DNA of 64,000 nt from Acidimicrobiia bacterium UBA5794 (lineage in GTDB: Bacteria > Actinomycetota > Acidimicrobiia > Spongiisociales > UBA5794). Each line of letters begins with the position of its first letter. Position 1 is the stretch's first letter. This document shows positions 53,037 through 61,928 of this stretch, one piece after another. Location of the stretch: positions 62,001 to 126,000 of the forward strand of contig DIDS01000010.1 in NCBI GenBank assembly GCA_002418265.1, in the 5' to 3' direction. The position numbers and the translations under genes are program-made. The notes below the pieces were generated by a model, which had not been told where the DNA came from, did not search any database, and saw only the letters and a list, made by a program, of their open reading frames with translations.

Positions 53037-53064
53037 TTGTGAACGTCATCACAAGTGATACTGT
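53037..53064 (+). promoter_or_regulatory. gltB promoter with CRP-type palindrome
   Basis: TTGTGAACGTCATCACAA (53037-53054) is a perfect match to the CRP/GlxR consensus TGTGA-N6-TCACA. Its left half is also a plausible -35 (TTGTGA), 16 bases from TACTGT (53059-53064). A regulator bound here would cover the -35, so repression is the simplest expectation. The predicted leader of ~80 nt contains a hairpin with stem CGGGCATC (53082-53089) / GATGCCCG (53116-53123). Confidence 0.65.
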
Positions 53065-53149
53065 TTGTGCTCTTCTCCGGCCGGGCATCGACCCGAGAAC
53101 CGCACTCGCTCTTCAGATGCCCGCCCACGATGGCCTGAAAGGGGTGCAC

Positions 53150-56100
53150 ATGACAAAGCGGTTTCCGCTCTATGACGTGAACCAGCACCACGACGCGTGC
53201 GGCGTCGGTTTCATCGCGGATCGCTCGGGGACTGCATCACACCGTATTGTACGCCTTGGTGTTGAGTGCCTCCACAACCTCGATCACCGCGGTGCACGGG
53301 CGGCTGATGGGACCGGTGACGGTGCCGGGGTGATGACGAGGACTCCGTTCAGAATCCTCGAGCGGGATCTTTCTGCGGCGGGTAAGAACATCCCACGTCG
53401 AGATCGCATAGGTGTTGTCATGGCCTTTCTCCCGCGAGGCCAGTCCACCGGATCGAAGGAACTCGTCGAGCGTGCTCTTGCCGACAACGGAATATCGATG
53501 CAGCTGTGGCGTCGCGTGCCAATCGATCGAAACGTCCTGTCGGCCACGGCAAGGAAGTCTCTCCCCAAGATTCGTCAGGCGATCGTCGTTGCCGGGGAGG
53601 GGATTAGTGATCTGGACGCCTTCGAACGGGCGCTGTTCCTCGCACGCAAGCAAATTGAACGTACCTCCGACATCGCGGGTCTCGACATCGTTTCGTCCTC
53701 GGCACGAACGGTCGTCTACAAGGGCCTGTTCACGGCGGATTCGATCGAAGATTTCTATTGGGATCTGCGTGATCCGACGTACGAGTCAGATTTCGTCATC
53801 TTTCATCAGCGGTACTCAACGAATACGCAACCGGCGTGGGCACTTGCCCAACCGTTTCGGATGCTTGCACACAATGGTGAGATCAACACGGTACAAGGAA
53901 ACCGGTCCTGGATGGCTGCGAGATCGAATGATCTGGGAACGAGTGTCTGGGGTGACCGAACTCCCGAGTTGGCCCCACTTGTGCGCCCCGGTGTTGGGAG
54001 TGACTCGGCAAGCCTGGATGAGGCATTCGAGGTTCTCGTGCGGTCGGGTCGGAGTCTGGCACACGTCAAGGAGATGCTCATCCCCGAGGCGTGGGAGAAC
54101 GTTGGCGATCTCGACCCGGAGCTCCGGGCGTTCCACGAATATCACGCCTTTCTCACCGAGCCATGGGACGGCCCGGCAGCGATTGCCGCATCCGATGGTC
54201 GCACCCTGATCGCGGGTCTCGATCGCAACGGCCTACGTCCTGCTCGCTGGGCGATCTCACCGGACACCATCATCGTCGCATCGGAGGCTGGCGTAGCTCC
54301 CGAAGTGGAGGTGCTGGCAATAGAAACTGGGCAGCTTTCTCCGGGCGAAATCTTCGAGGTCGACCTCGCGACCGGAACTCACGCGAAGTCTGCAGACGTC
54401 AAGGCGGCATTGGCGCGTCAGGCACCGTATTCGGATTGGATCAGCACGCAAACGAATTATGTGAGCGATCCCTTCGACGATCTCCAAGATGTCCGATTCG
54501 ATCCAGACGCCCTTGCACGCGTGTTCGGATACACAGCCGAGGAGCGGCGGCTTCTCCTTGAGCAGATGACCGACGGTGTTGAGCCGATCCTCTCGATGGG
54601 AAACGACACAGGGCTTGCGGCTCTCTCGACCCTCCCACAGCGGATCCCGCGCTACTTCCATCAGGCGTTCGCCCAGGTCACGAACCCTCCGATGGATCCG
54701 ATTCGGGAGAAGCTCGTGATGTCGCTTCGCACGTACGTCGGGCGTCATGGGTCGCTGCTCGAGGAGACCCAACAGCAGGCCCACATGATTGAGCTCGACT
54801 CTCCGGTCCTGTCGGATGCCGAGATCGAAAAGCTCAGATCGTCGAGTGATGAGGCGTTCCGATCTGAGTGGATTGATGTCCTCTACGATCCCTCCCTCGG
54901 TGCCGATGGCCTGGTCGCGGCCATCGAGGTCGTCTGTGACCGAGCCCAACGTGTCGTTGCCGATGGCGCTTCGATCATCATCTTGTCGGACCGTGATACC
55001 GATGAGGATCGGGCACCGATCCCGATTCTCATGGCAGTTGGCGCGGTGCATCATCGATTGATCGAAACAGGGCTCAGACTCAATGCCTCAATCATTGCGG
55101 TATCGGGTGAACCGCGAGACGCCCACGATCTCGCTTGTCTGGTCGGATTCGGTGCTGCAGCGGTCAACCCGTATCTTGCCATCGAGCAGGTACGAGCAAT
55201 GGCTGAGGAAGGATTTGTCGACCACGGCATCGTCGAAGCTCAGGAGAACTACCGAGCGAGCCTCGAAAACGGGCTCCTCAAGATCATGTCAAAGATGGGG
55301 ATTTGCACGGTCAAGTCATACCGGAGTTCGGAGCTCTTTGAAGCGATTGGGCTTGATGAGGAGGTTGTGGGTCTCTGTTTCCGCAATGTGCACCGACGTG
55401 TTGGCGGTGTCGGATTCGAGCGAATCGCAGCCGATGTCGCTGGTCGACATGCTCGCTACGTCAACGGCGACTCGGAAATCGAGGGGTATTACAAGCATCG
55501 TGGTGGCGGGGTACCCCATGCAGCTGGACCCAAGAACGTCCTTGCCCTTCAGCGTGCCGTTCGATCCGGTGATCCCGAGCAGTTTGCCGACTACATCGCA
55601 TTGATCGAACACGAGACACCATCGATGGAGATCCGTGACCTCCTCACGATCGGAGCACTTGGTGAACCGGTTTCCCTCGAATCGGTGGAACCGGTCGAGG
55701 ACATCATGCGACGATTTGTCACGGCGGCGATGTCTCTTGGAGCGCTTTCGAAGGAGGTGCACGAAACCCTCGCAGAGGCGATGAATCGGATCGGGGGCAA
55801 GTCAAACTCGGGTGAAGGGGGAGAAGATCCTTCCCGTTATGGAACCGATCGCAATTCAGCGATCAAACAGGTTGCGAGCGGACGCTTCGGCGTGACACCC
55901 CAATATCTCGCATCCGCATCTGAGTTCCAGATCAAGATGGCACAGGGATCCAAGCCGGGGGAGGGCGGGCAACTTCCCGGCCACAAGGTCACGACGGAGA
56001 TCGCGGAGCTCCGCCACACGGAGCCGGGTGTGACGCTGATATCACCGCCTCCCCATCATGACATTTACTCGATCGAGGATCTCGCCCAGCTGATCTATGA

Positions 56101-57589
56101 CCTCAAGACGTTCAAGCCGAAGGCAACAGTTTCGGTCAAACTGGTATCCGGGCCGGGGGTTGGAACCATCGCCGTCGGCGTTGTGAAAGCCCATGCAGAC
56201 GCGATCACCGTGTCGGGGAACGGGGGCGGCACGGGTGCGTCACCACTTGTTTCGATCAAGCACGCCGGCTCACCGTGGGAGATCGGTGTGGCCGAGGCGC
56301 ATCAGGCGCTTGTGGCAAATGGACTGCGTGGGTCCATCTCGCTCGAAACAGACGGGGGCCTTCGCACCGGACGCGATGTCGTGATCGCAGCGATGCTCGG
56401 TGCCGACCGATTCGGTTTCGGGACGTTGCCTCTGTTGGCACTCGGCTGCAAGATGGTCAGGCAATGCCATCTCAATACATGCCCGGTCGGCATCACAACG
56501 CAACGCGAGGATCTACGGGCCAAGTTCACGGGATCGGTCGATCAGGTTGTCCAGCTGTTTACGTTCATCGCCGAGGACGTGCGGCATCATCTCGCCGAAA
56601 TGGGTGCGACTGCGCTCGACGATGTGATCGGGAGAGGGGACTTGCTCTCGTCTGAGGAAGGTGGGGTTGCGGAAAGTCTCGCGAGCTTCCTCGTGCGTGC
56701 TGACATCGGCGAGGCACGTCCGTTTCGTACGATCGGACGGTCTCCGCTCGGTGAGATTCTGACCGACATCGGGCTTGGAGTGATGAAGGAGGAGAAGCCA
56801 ACGACCGTTTCGTTCCCCATCAAGAACACTGAGCGATCGGTTGGCACCCGTCTTTCGGGTGATATTGCAGCCCGCAAGGGCAATGCGGGCCTCGCCCCGG
56901 GGACTTTCACGATTCGGCTGTCGGGTACCGCGGGCCAATCCTTTGGCGCGTTCCTGGTTGAGGGTATCGACCTTGACCTCGATGGCGTGGGAAACGATTA
57001 CGTCGGAAAAGGTATGGGCGGAGGATCCATCTCGATCCACCCCTACACCGATGCTTCGACGGTACCTCACGTTGCTGGAAACGCCTGCCTCTACGGAGCG
57101 ACCGGCGGATCCCTCTATGCGGCAGGCTCTGTCGGGCAGCGGTTCGCGGTGCGAAATTCGGGTGCAACCGCCGTTGTCGAAGGTACCTCGGATCACCTCG
57201 CGGAGTACATGACGGGTGGAGTCGTCGCTGTCCTTGGCGAAACCGGTCGGAACGTTGCTGCTGGAATGACCGGTGGCGTGCTGTTCCTCTATGACGTCGA
57301 CCACCGGGTCAAGGGTCGCATGGCGGACAGCGCACCGAAGCTTGAGCGGCTGGGACCAACGGATGCCGAGCTGCTGTTACGTATCGTGCGTGAACACCAT
57401 CGCCGTACCGGCTCGCCGCGAGCCGAGGACATCCTTGACCATTGGACGACACGGGCCAACCGATTCTGGGTGCTGAGACCTGAGCCACCCGTGCTGGGTA
57501 CACCGCATGACCGTGACGTGTCAAACACTGAGTCTGAGGGTGTCGTGGTCGTTGATCCATCCGTCGTGAGGGAACACTTCACAGGGTGA
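53150..57589 (+). CDS. gltB: Glutamate synthase large subunit
   Basis: A 1479-residue enzyme that makes glutamate from glutamine and 2-oxoglutarate. Domains: class II glutaminase with the N-terminal nucleophile Cys17 (HHDACGVGFIAD), exposed after removal of a short propeptide; central domain; FMN/3Fe-4S synthase domain (GGKSNSGEGGEDPSR, GNGGGTGASPL, CHLNTCPVGITTQ); and a C-terminal beta-helix with GGVVAVLGETGRNVAAGMTGG. ATG 53150 has AAAGGGG upstream and gives the usual propeptide length; the frame is open to 53039 through the promoter. gltD, normally adjacent, is absent. A CRP-type site lies upstream. Confidence 0.95.
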   Translation: MTKRFPLYDVNQHHDACGVGFIADRSGTASHRIVRLGVECLHNLDHRGARAADGTGDGAGVMTRTPFRILERDLSAAGKNIPRRDRIGVVMAFLPRGQSTGSKELVERALADNGISMQLWRRVPIDRNVLSATARKSLPKIRQAIVVAGEGISDLDAFERALFLARKQIERTSDIAGLDIVSSSARTVVYKGLFTADSIEDFYWDLRDPTYESDFVIFHQRYSTNTQPAWALAQPFRMLAHNGEINTVQGNRSWMAARSNDLGTSVWGDRTPELAPLVRPGVGSDSASLDEAFEVLVRSGRSLAHVKEMLIPEAWENVGDLDPELRAFHEYHAFLTEPWDGPAAIAASDGRTLIAGLDRNGLRPARWAISPDTIIVASEAGVAPEVEVLAIETGQLSPGEIFEVDLATGTHAKSADVKAALARQAPYSDWISTQTNYVSDPFDDLQDVRFDPDALARVFGYTAEERRLLLEQMTDGVEPILSMGNDTGLAALSTLPQRIPRYFHQAFAQVTNPPMDPIREKLVMSLRTYVGRHGSLLEETQQQAHMIELDSPVLSDAEIEKLRSSSDEAFRSEWIDVLYDPSLGADGLVAAIEVVCDRAQRVVADGASIIILSDRDTDEDRAPIPILMAVGAVHHRLIETGLRLNASIIAVSGEPRDAHDLACLVGFGAAAVNPYLAIEQVRAMAEEGFVDHGIVEAQENYRASLENGLLKIMSKMGICTVKSYRSSELFEAIGLDEEVVGLCFRNVHRRVGGVGFERIAADVAGRHARYVNGDSEIEGYYKHRGGGVPHAAGPKNVLALQRAVRSGDPEQFADYIALIEHETPSMEIRDLLTIGALGEPVSLESVEPVEDIMRRFVTAAMSLGALSKEVHETLAEAMNRIGGKSNSGEGGEDPSRYGTDRNSAIKQVASGRFGVTPQYLASASEFQIKMAQGSKPGEGGQLPGHKVTTEIAELRHTEPGVTLISPPPHHDIYSIEDLAQLIYDLKTFKPKATVSVKLVSGPGVGTIAVGVVKAHADAITVSGNGGGTGASPLVSIKHAGSPWEIGVAEAHQALVANGLRGSISLETDGGLRTGRDVVIAAMLGADRFGFGTLPLLALGCKMVRQCHLNTCPVGITTQREDLRAKFTGSVDQVVQLFTFIAEDVRHHLAEMGATALDDVIGRGDLLSSEEGGVAESLASFLVRADIGEARPFRTIGRSPLGEILTDIGLGVMKEEKPTTVSFPIKNTERSVGTRLSGDIAARKGNAGLAPGTFTIRLSGTAGQSFGAFLVEGIDLDLDGVGNDYVGKGMGGGSISIHPYTDASTVPHVAGNACLYGATGGSLYAAGSVGQRFAVRNSGATAVVEGTSDHLAEYMTGGVVAVLGETGRNVAAGMTGGVLFLYDVDHRVKGRMADSAPKLERLGPTDAELLLRIVREHHRRTGSPRAEDILDHWTTRANRFWVLRPEPPVLGTPHDRDVSNTESEGVVVVDPSVVREHFTG

Positions 57590-57783
57590 GCTCGTTGTAT
57601 GTATGCCAGTTGCGGCTGGAGCGGGCGGTCGGTCTTCCCCCCCTCCCACTCGCGGTCGTCCGTTCCAGTCGCGACGGGACTCATGCTGGCAATTTGTTGT
57701 TCGTGAGAGGAACCGTGCTGAACCAGCTGATGATCCGCTACCATTCCCACTAGCCGCGTAGTGCAATTTATGAGGAGTGCCGT

Positions 57784-59190
57784 ATGACCACGGTCGACAT
57801 TGATCTTGGGAGCTATCAGCTTGGGTGGCACGACAGCCAAGATGAGTACATCTACAAGCCTGAGAAGGGTTTGACCGAGCAGCTCATTCGCGACATGTCC
57901 AAGATGAAGGGTGAGCCCGAGTGGATGCTTGCCTTCCGTCTCAAGGCATACCAGCGGTTCCTGCGCAAGCCGACACCGCAGTGGGGTGGTGGTGGTCGCC
58001 TCGACGAGATCGACTACGACGACATCTACTACTACATCAAGCCGATGGAGGGGCAGGCCAAAGACTGGGACATGGTTCCCGAGTCGATCAAGGACACGTA
58101 CGAAAAGCTTGGTATTCCTGAAGCCGAACGGAAATATCTCGCGGGTGTCACTGCCCAGTACGAGTCGGAAGTGGTCTATCACCGCAATCGTGAAGACCTC
58201 GAGGCGTTGGGTGTCCTTTTCTCCGACATGGATACCGCGGTCCGGGAGTATCCAGAGCTCGTCCAGGAATACTTCGGGACGGTCATTCCACCCAACGACA
58301 ACAAGTTTGCAGCGCTCAACTCTGCCGTGTGGTCTGGCGGATCGTTCATCTATGTGCCGCCGGGTGTTCATCTTGAACAGCCGCTTCAGGCATATTTCCG
58401 TATCAATGCCGAGAGCATGGGACAGTTCGAGCGGACGTTGATCATCGTTGACGAGGGTGCCTACTGCCACTACGTCGAAGGCTGCTCAGCTCCCACCTAT
58501 TCAAACGACTCGCTCCATGCCGCCGTGGTCGAGGTCATTGTCAAAGAGGGTGGCCGCTGTCGCTACACCACGATCCAGAACTGGTCAAACAACGTACTGA
58601 ACCTGGTGACGAAACGGGCTGCGGCGTACAAGAATGCGACCATGGAATGGATTGATGGGAACCTTGGTTCCGGTCTGACCATGAAGTACCCGGCGGTCTG
58701 GCTGATGGAGGAAGGCGCCCACGGAGAGGTCCTGTCCATCGCGTTCGCCAACACCGGCCAGGTTCTCGATGCCGGCGCCAAGATGGTGCATGTCGCCCCG
58801 AACACCACCTCGCTCATCACCTCCAAATCGATCAGCAAGGGTGGCGGCCGCTCGATGTATCGCGGTCTTGTGCGCGTCGAGGAAGGTGCCGAAAACGCCA
58901 AGGCCTTCGTTCGCTGTGATGCGCTCCTGCTCGATGAAGATTCTCGTTCTGACACCTACCCGTACATGGAGGTTGAGGAATCCAACATCGACATCGGACA
59001 TGAGGCGACGGTTTCCAAGGTTGGTGAGGATCAGCTGTTCTACCTCATGAGCCGAGGATTGACCGAGGAACAGGCAACGACGATGGTTGTTGCAGGCTTC
59101 ATCGAGCCGATCGTCAAGGAACTGCCGATGGAATACGCCGTCGAGCTCAACCGCCTGATCGAACTCCAGATGGAAGGCTCCATCGGGTAG
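57784..59190 (+). CDS. sufB: Fe-S cluster assembly scaffold SufB
   Basis: A 468-residue SufB: YKPEKGLTEQLIRDMSKMKGEPEWML and PEWMLAFRLKAY region at the N-terminus, YYIKPMEGQ, FVPPGVHLE-like FIYVPPGVHLEQPLQAYFRIN, EGCSAPTYSNDSLHAAVVE and the C-terminal FIEPIVKELPMEYAVELNRLI. SufB forms the SufBC2D complex that builds Fe-S clusters. GAGGAG lies 7 bases before the ATG. Normally sufB is followed by sufD, sufC, sufS and sufU; none is in the window, and a metal-transport module begins 244 bases downstream. GltB upstream is itself an Fe-S protein. Confidence 0.95.
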   Translation: MTTVDIDLGSYQLGWHDSQDEYIYKPEKGLTEQLIRDMSKMKGEPEWMLAFRLKAYQRFLRKPTPQWGGGGRLDEIDYDDIYYYIKPMEGQAKDWDMVPESIKDTYEKLGIPEAERKYLAGVTAQYESEVVYHRNREDLEALGVLFSDMDTAVREYPELVQEYFGTVIPPNDNKFAALNSAVWSGGSFIYVPPGVHLEQPLQAYFRINAESMGQFERTLIIVDEGAYCHYVEGCSAPTYSNDSLHAAVVEVIVKEGGRCRYTTIQNWSNNVLNLVTKRAAAYKNATMEWIDGNLGSGLTMKYPAVWLMEEGAHGEVLSIAFANTGQVLDAGAKMVHVAPNTTSLITSKSISKGGGRSMYRGLVRVEEGAENAKAFVRCDALLLDEDSRSDTYPYMEVEESNIDIGHEATVSKVGEDQLFYLMSRGLTEEQATTMVVAGFIEPIVKELPMEYAVELNRLIELQMEGSIG

Positions 59191-59334
59191 AGCACCAGCC
59201 TTGATGGTGATGGGTTCGGCTGGAAGACTCTGTGAGTAGCGTCCGCTCACCAACTCTGATCCGGGCAAGTGACTGCTGATGGCAAGCTCGGTGAGGATCC
59301 CGCCGGACGACGTGATCTCTCAGAGAATGGGAAG

Positions 59335-59368
59335 TTTCAATAAGCACCCTCACTGGTACTGTGAAGGG
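59335..59368 (+). promoter_or_regulatory. Candidate metal-responsive promoter of the chaperone/ATPase module
   Basis: TTTCAA (59335-59340) and TACTGT (59357-59362) are spaced by 16 bases. An imperfect inverted repeat CCCTCAC (59347-59353) / GTGAAGGG (59361-59368) surrounds the -10, as for ArsR/SmtB- or MerR-type operators. No regulator gene is seen nearby, so the assignment is tentative. Confidence 0.4.
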
Positions 59369-59434
59369 ATCGACAAGTACACCGACCGTACCCCACCAGC
59401 CGCAGGGCACTGATTCGAAAAGAGGATCACCGAC

Positions 59435-59668
59435 ATGACGACCGACACGACCACGCACACAATGCTCCGCGCCGAGGGCTTCTCCTGCCCCTCTTGTGTC
59501 CAGAAGATCGAAAAGCAGGTTGGCCAGCTCAAGGGTGTCGAGAATGTGAAGGTCCACTTCGCCTCTGCCCGCATCGAGGTCGACCACGACGAGTCCAAGA
59601 CCTCCGTCGATGACATTGTTGCCACCGTTGCCAAGGCTGGCTACAAGGCTGCGCCTTCGGCTTTCTGA
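59435..59668 (+). CDS. Heavy-metal-associated (HMA) domain metallochaperone
   Basis: A 77-residue single-domain protein with ferredoxin-like HMA fold. The metal site GFSCPSCVQKIEKQV has the CxxC motif (Cys-Pro-Ser-Cys), followed by VENVKVHFASARIEVDHDE and VAKAGYKA, all typical of CopZ-like chaperones. Most HMA proteins have GMTCxxC, here GFSCPSC. The P-type ATPase 130 bp downstream has no HMA domain of its own, so this protein is its likely metal donor or partner. GAGGA lies upstream of the ATG. Confidence 0.9.
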   Translation: MTTDTTTHTMLRAEGFSCPSCVQKIEKQVGQLKGVENVKVHFASARIEVDHDESKTSVDDIVATVAKAGYKAAPSAF

Positions 59669-59674
59669 TCCGTC

Positions 59675-59704
59675 GCTCGGCTGGCTCAGCGGATCCGGCC
59701 GAGC
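59675..59704 (+). terminator. Hairpin between metallochaperone and P-type ATPase
   Basis: GCTCGGC (59675-59681) pairs with GCCGAGC (59698-59704), followed by AGCTTT. It may reduce read-through so that the chaperone is made in excess over the ATPase. Confidence 0.4.
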
Positions 59705-59795
59705 AGCTTTGACCCGATAGATTGGACTGTGGCCAGCCGGATCTCTGTCCCACGCCATCTCATCGGTTCCCACTGAACAACGAGGTGGCCCCAGC

Positions 59796-61841
59796 GTGAA
59801 CAGTCTCCAAAAGTGGGTCCACGGGCACTGGTCCGTTCCCATCGTGTCGGGCGTGCTGATCCTCATCTCGTTTGGCCTGGAGTACATCGCCGGGGGGGCA
59901 TGGAATGCCACGCTCACGTCCCAGTGGTGGCTGGACGCCGGGGCCCATGCCACCCATACGGCCGGCGTGTTCACCCTGGCTGACGCCTTCATGATCGCTG
60001 GCGCCGTCGTGGCTGGCTACAACATCGTTGTCAACGCCATCAATGCCCTGTTGGCCAAGCACGTCGGCATTGACCTGTTGGTCTCGATCGCTGCCATCGG
60101 CGCGATCATCATCGGCAACTTCTGGGAGGCCGCTGCTGTCACCTTCCTGTTTGCCGTCGGCCACACGCTCGAAGCGGCCACCATGAACAAGACTCGATCT
60201 GCCCTGGCCGAGCTCGTCGCCATTGCACCGGACAACGCCATCGTCATGCGTGACGGTGAACAGCAGGAGGTACCCGCCCACCTGGTGAGGATGGGCGAGA
60301 TCGTCCTCGTCAAGAACGGAGCCAAGGTCCCTGTGGACGGGCAGGTGGTTGCTGGCACCGGTGCCCTTGACGAATCCTCCATCACCGGCGAGTCCATCCC
60401 GGTCGAGAAATCCAAGTCGGATCACGTCTTTGCAGGTACCGTCTCGCGCGGTGGCTTCATCCAGGTGTTGGCCACCGGCATCGGCGCGGACACCACCCTG
60501 GCCCGCATCATCCACCGCGTGGAAGAGGCCCAGGACGCCAAGGCCAAGACCCAGGCGTTCATCGACCGCTTCTCTCGCTGGTACACACCCGCCGTGATCA
60601 TCCTCGCACTGGTGGCCGGACTCCTCACCCAGGATGTCGTGCTGGCCCTGACCTTACTGGTGATCGGCTGCCCGGGCGCGCTGGTCATCTCGATCCCAGT
60701 GGCGATCGTCGCCGGTATCGGTCGCGCTGCCCGCAACGGCATCCTCATCAAGGGCGGCGAATATCTTGAGACGGCGGCCAAGATCTCGGCCGTTGCCGTG
60801 GACAAGACCGGGACCCTTACCGAGGGCAGGCCGCAGCTGACCGACGTTGTGGTCGTGGACCCAGCGTACGACCGCACGGAGGTTCTGCGCTGGGCGGCGG
60901 CCGCCGAGGCTGGCTCCGAGCATCCGCTCGCCCGTCCGATCCTCGACTCTGCGAAAGAGGAGGGCGTCGGTCCTGAGGGTATCCCCGGCGACGTTACCCC
61001 GGTGCCCGGTAAGGGCATCGTGTCTGATGTCGAGGGCCGTCAGGTGCTGATCGGCAACGCCGCCCTGTTGGTCGAGTACGGCATCATCAACGAGGACGGT
61101 GCGACCAACCGAGCTGAAGAAGCCGCCGAGCAGCTCGCAGCCGAGGGCAAGACCCCGATGATCGTGGCCGTTGGCGGGACCGTGATCGGCGTCGTCGCCG
61201 TCGCCGACCAGATTCGCGCGGATGCACCTGAGATGGTCAGGCGCCTTCATGATGCCGGCGTCAAGAAGGTCGTCATGCTCACCGGCGATACGCGGCTCGT
61301 CGCGGAGGCCATTGGCTCCAAGACCGGTATTGACGAGATCTACGCGTCCCTGTTGCCCGAGGACAAGCTTGACGCGGTCTCTGAACTCCAGAGGAAGGGA
61401 TACGTTGTTGCCATGGTCGGCGACGGGGTAAACGACGCCCCGGCCCTGGCCACCGCAAATATCGGTGTGGCGATGGGTGCAGCCGGTTCGGCCGTGGCCG
61501 TCGAGACCGCGGACATCGCGCTGATGGGCGACAACCTGCTCAAACTTCCGGAATCCATCAGCCTGGCCAAGCGCACCGTCAACGTGATGCGGCAGAACAT
61601 CACAATCGCCCTGGTCACGGTGGTGCTGTTGCTGGCGGGCGTCTTCGCTGGCGGTGTGACCATGTCCATTGGCATGCTGGTCCACGAAGCCTCCGTGCTG
61701 GTCGTGATCGCAAACGCCATGCGGCTGATGCGCAACCCCGAGGACGCCACCGTCATGGCAAAGGAGCTGCGCACCCCTTCGGAGACATCATGGATCGTGG
61801 AGGATGACATCGACACCGCGACCGAGAAGGCAATCAGCTGA
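59796..61841 (+). CDS. P1B-type heavy-metal-translocating ATPase with unusual CPG motif
   Basis: A 681-residue metal exporter. Visible elements: membrane helices 18-35 and 63-125 region, actuator loop TGES (197-200), a transmembrane motif IGCPGALVISIP (Cys292-Pro-Gly294) where most P1B pumps have CPC, phosphorylation site DKTGTLTEG (Asp336), SEHPLA, GDGVNDAPALATANIG and the C-terminal HEASVLVVIANAMRLM. There is no N-terminal HMA domain. It is closest in layout to Cd/Zn-type pumps, but metal specificity is open because of the CPG change. The GTG start at 59796 follows GAGGTG. Codon choice is more strongly C/G-ending than in neighbouring genes, suggesting transfer. Confidence 0.9.
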   Translation: MNSLQKWVHGHWSVPIVSGVLILISFGLEYIAGGAWNATLTSQWWLDAGAHATHTAGVFTLADAFMIAGAVVAGYNIVVNAINALLAKHVGIDLLVSIAAIGAIIIGNFWEAAAVTFLFAVGHTLEAATMNKTRSALAELVAIAPDNAIVMRDGEQQEVPAHLVRMGEIVLVKNGAKVPVDGQVVAGTGALDESSITGESIPVEKSKSDHVFAGTVSRGGFIQVLATGIGADTTLARIIHRVEEAQDAKAKTQAFIDRFSRWYTPAVIILALVAGLLTQDVVLALTLLVIGCPGALVISIPVAIVAGIGRAARNGILIKGGEYLETAAKISAVAVDKTGTLTEGRPQLTDVVVVDPAYDRTEVLRWAAAAEAGSEHPLARPILDSAKEEGVGPEGIPGDVTPVPGKGIVSDVEGRQVLIGNAALLVEYGIINEDGATNRAEEAAEQLAAEGKTPMIVAVGGTVIGVVAVADQIRADAPEMVRRLHDAGVKKVVMLTGDTRLVAEAIGSKTGIDEIYASLLPEDKLDAVSELQRKGYVVAMVGDGVNDAPALATANIGVAMGAAGSAVAVETADIALMGDNLLKLPESISLAKRTVNVMRQNITIALVTVVLLLAGVFAGGVTMSIGMLVHEASVLVVIANAMRLMRNPEDATVMAKELRTPSETSWIVEDDIDTATEKAIS

Positions 61842-61852
61842 CTGGTTGAGCC

Positions 61853-61880
61853 GGCAATGGTGACACGAAGGGCCATTGCC
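61853..61880. terminator. Bidirectional hairpin between convergent genes
   Basis: GGCAATGG (61853-61860) and CCATTGCC (61873-61880) form a perfect 8-bp stem with a 12-nt loop between the convergent ATPase and psuG genes. Confidence 0.5.
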
Positions 61881-61928
61881 ACCGACCCCATTGAATGTTC
61901 GGTGTGAACGTTCCGTTTGGACCTTCGG

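Noticed and set aside
53065..53149. Glutamine or other known riboswitch in the gltB leader
   Set aside because: A hairpin is present, but I could not find the conserved core of any riboswitch class I know.
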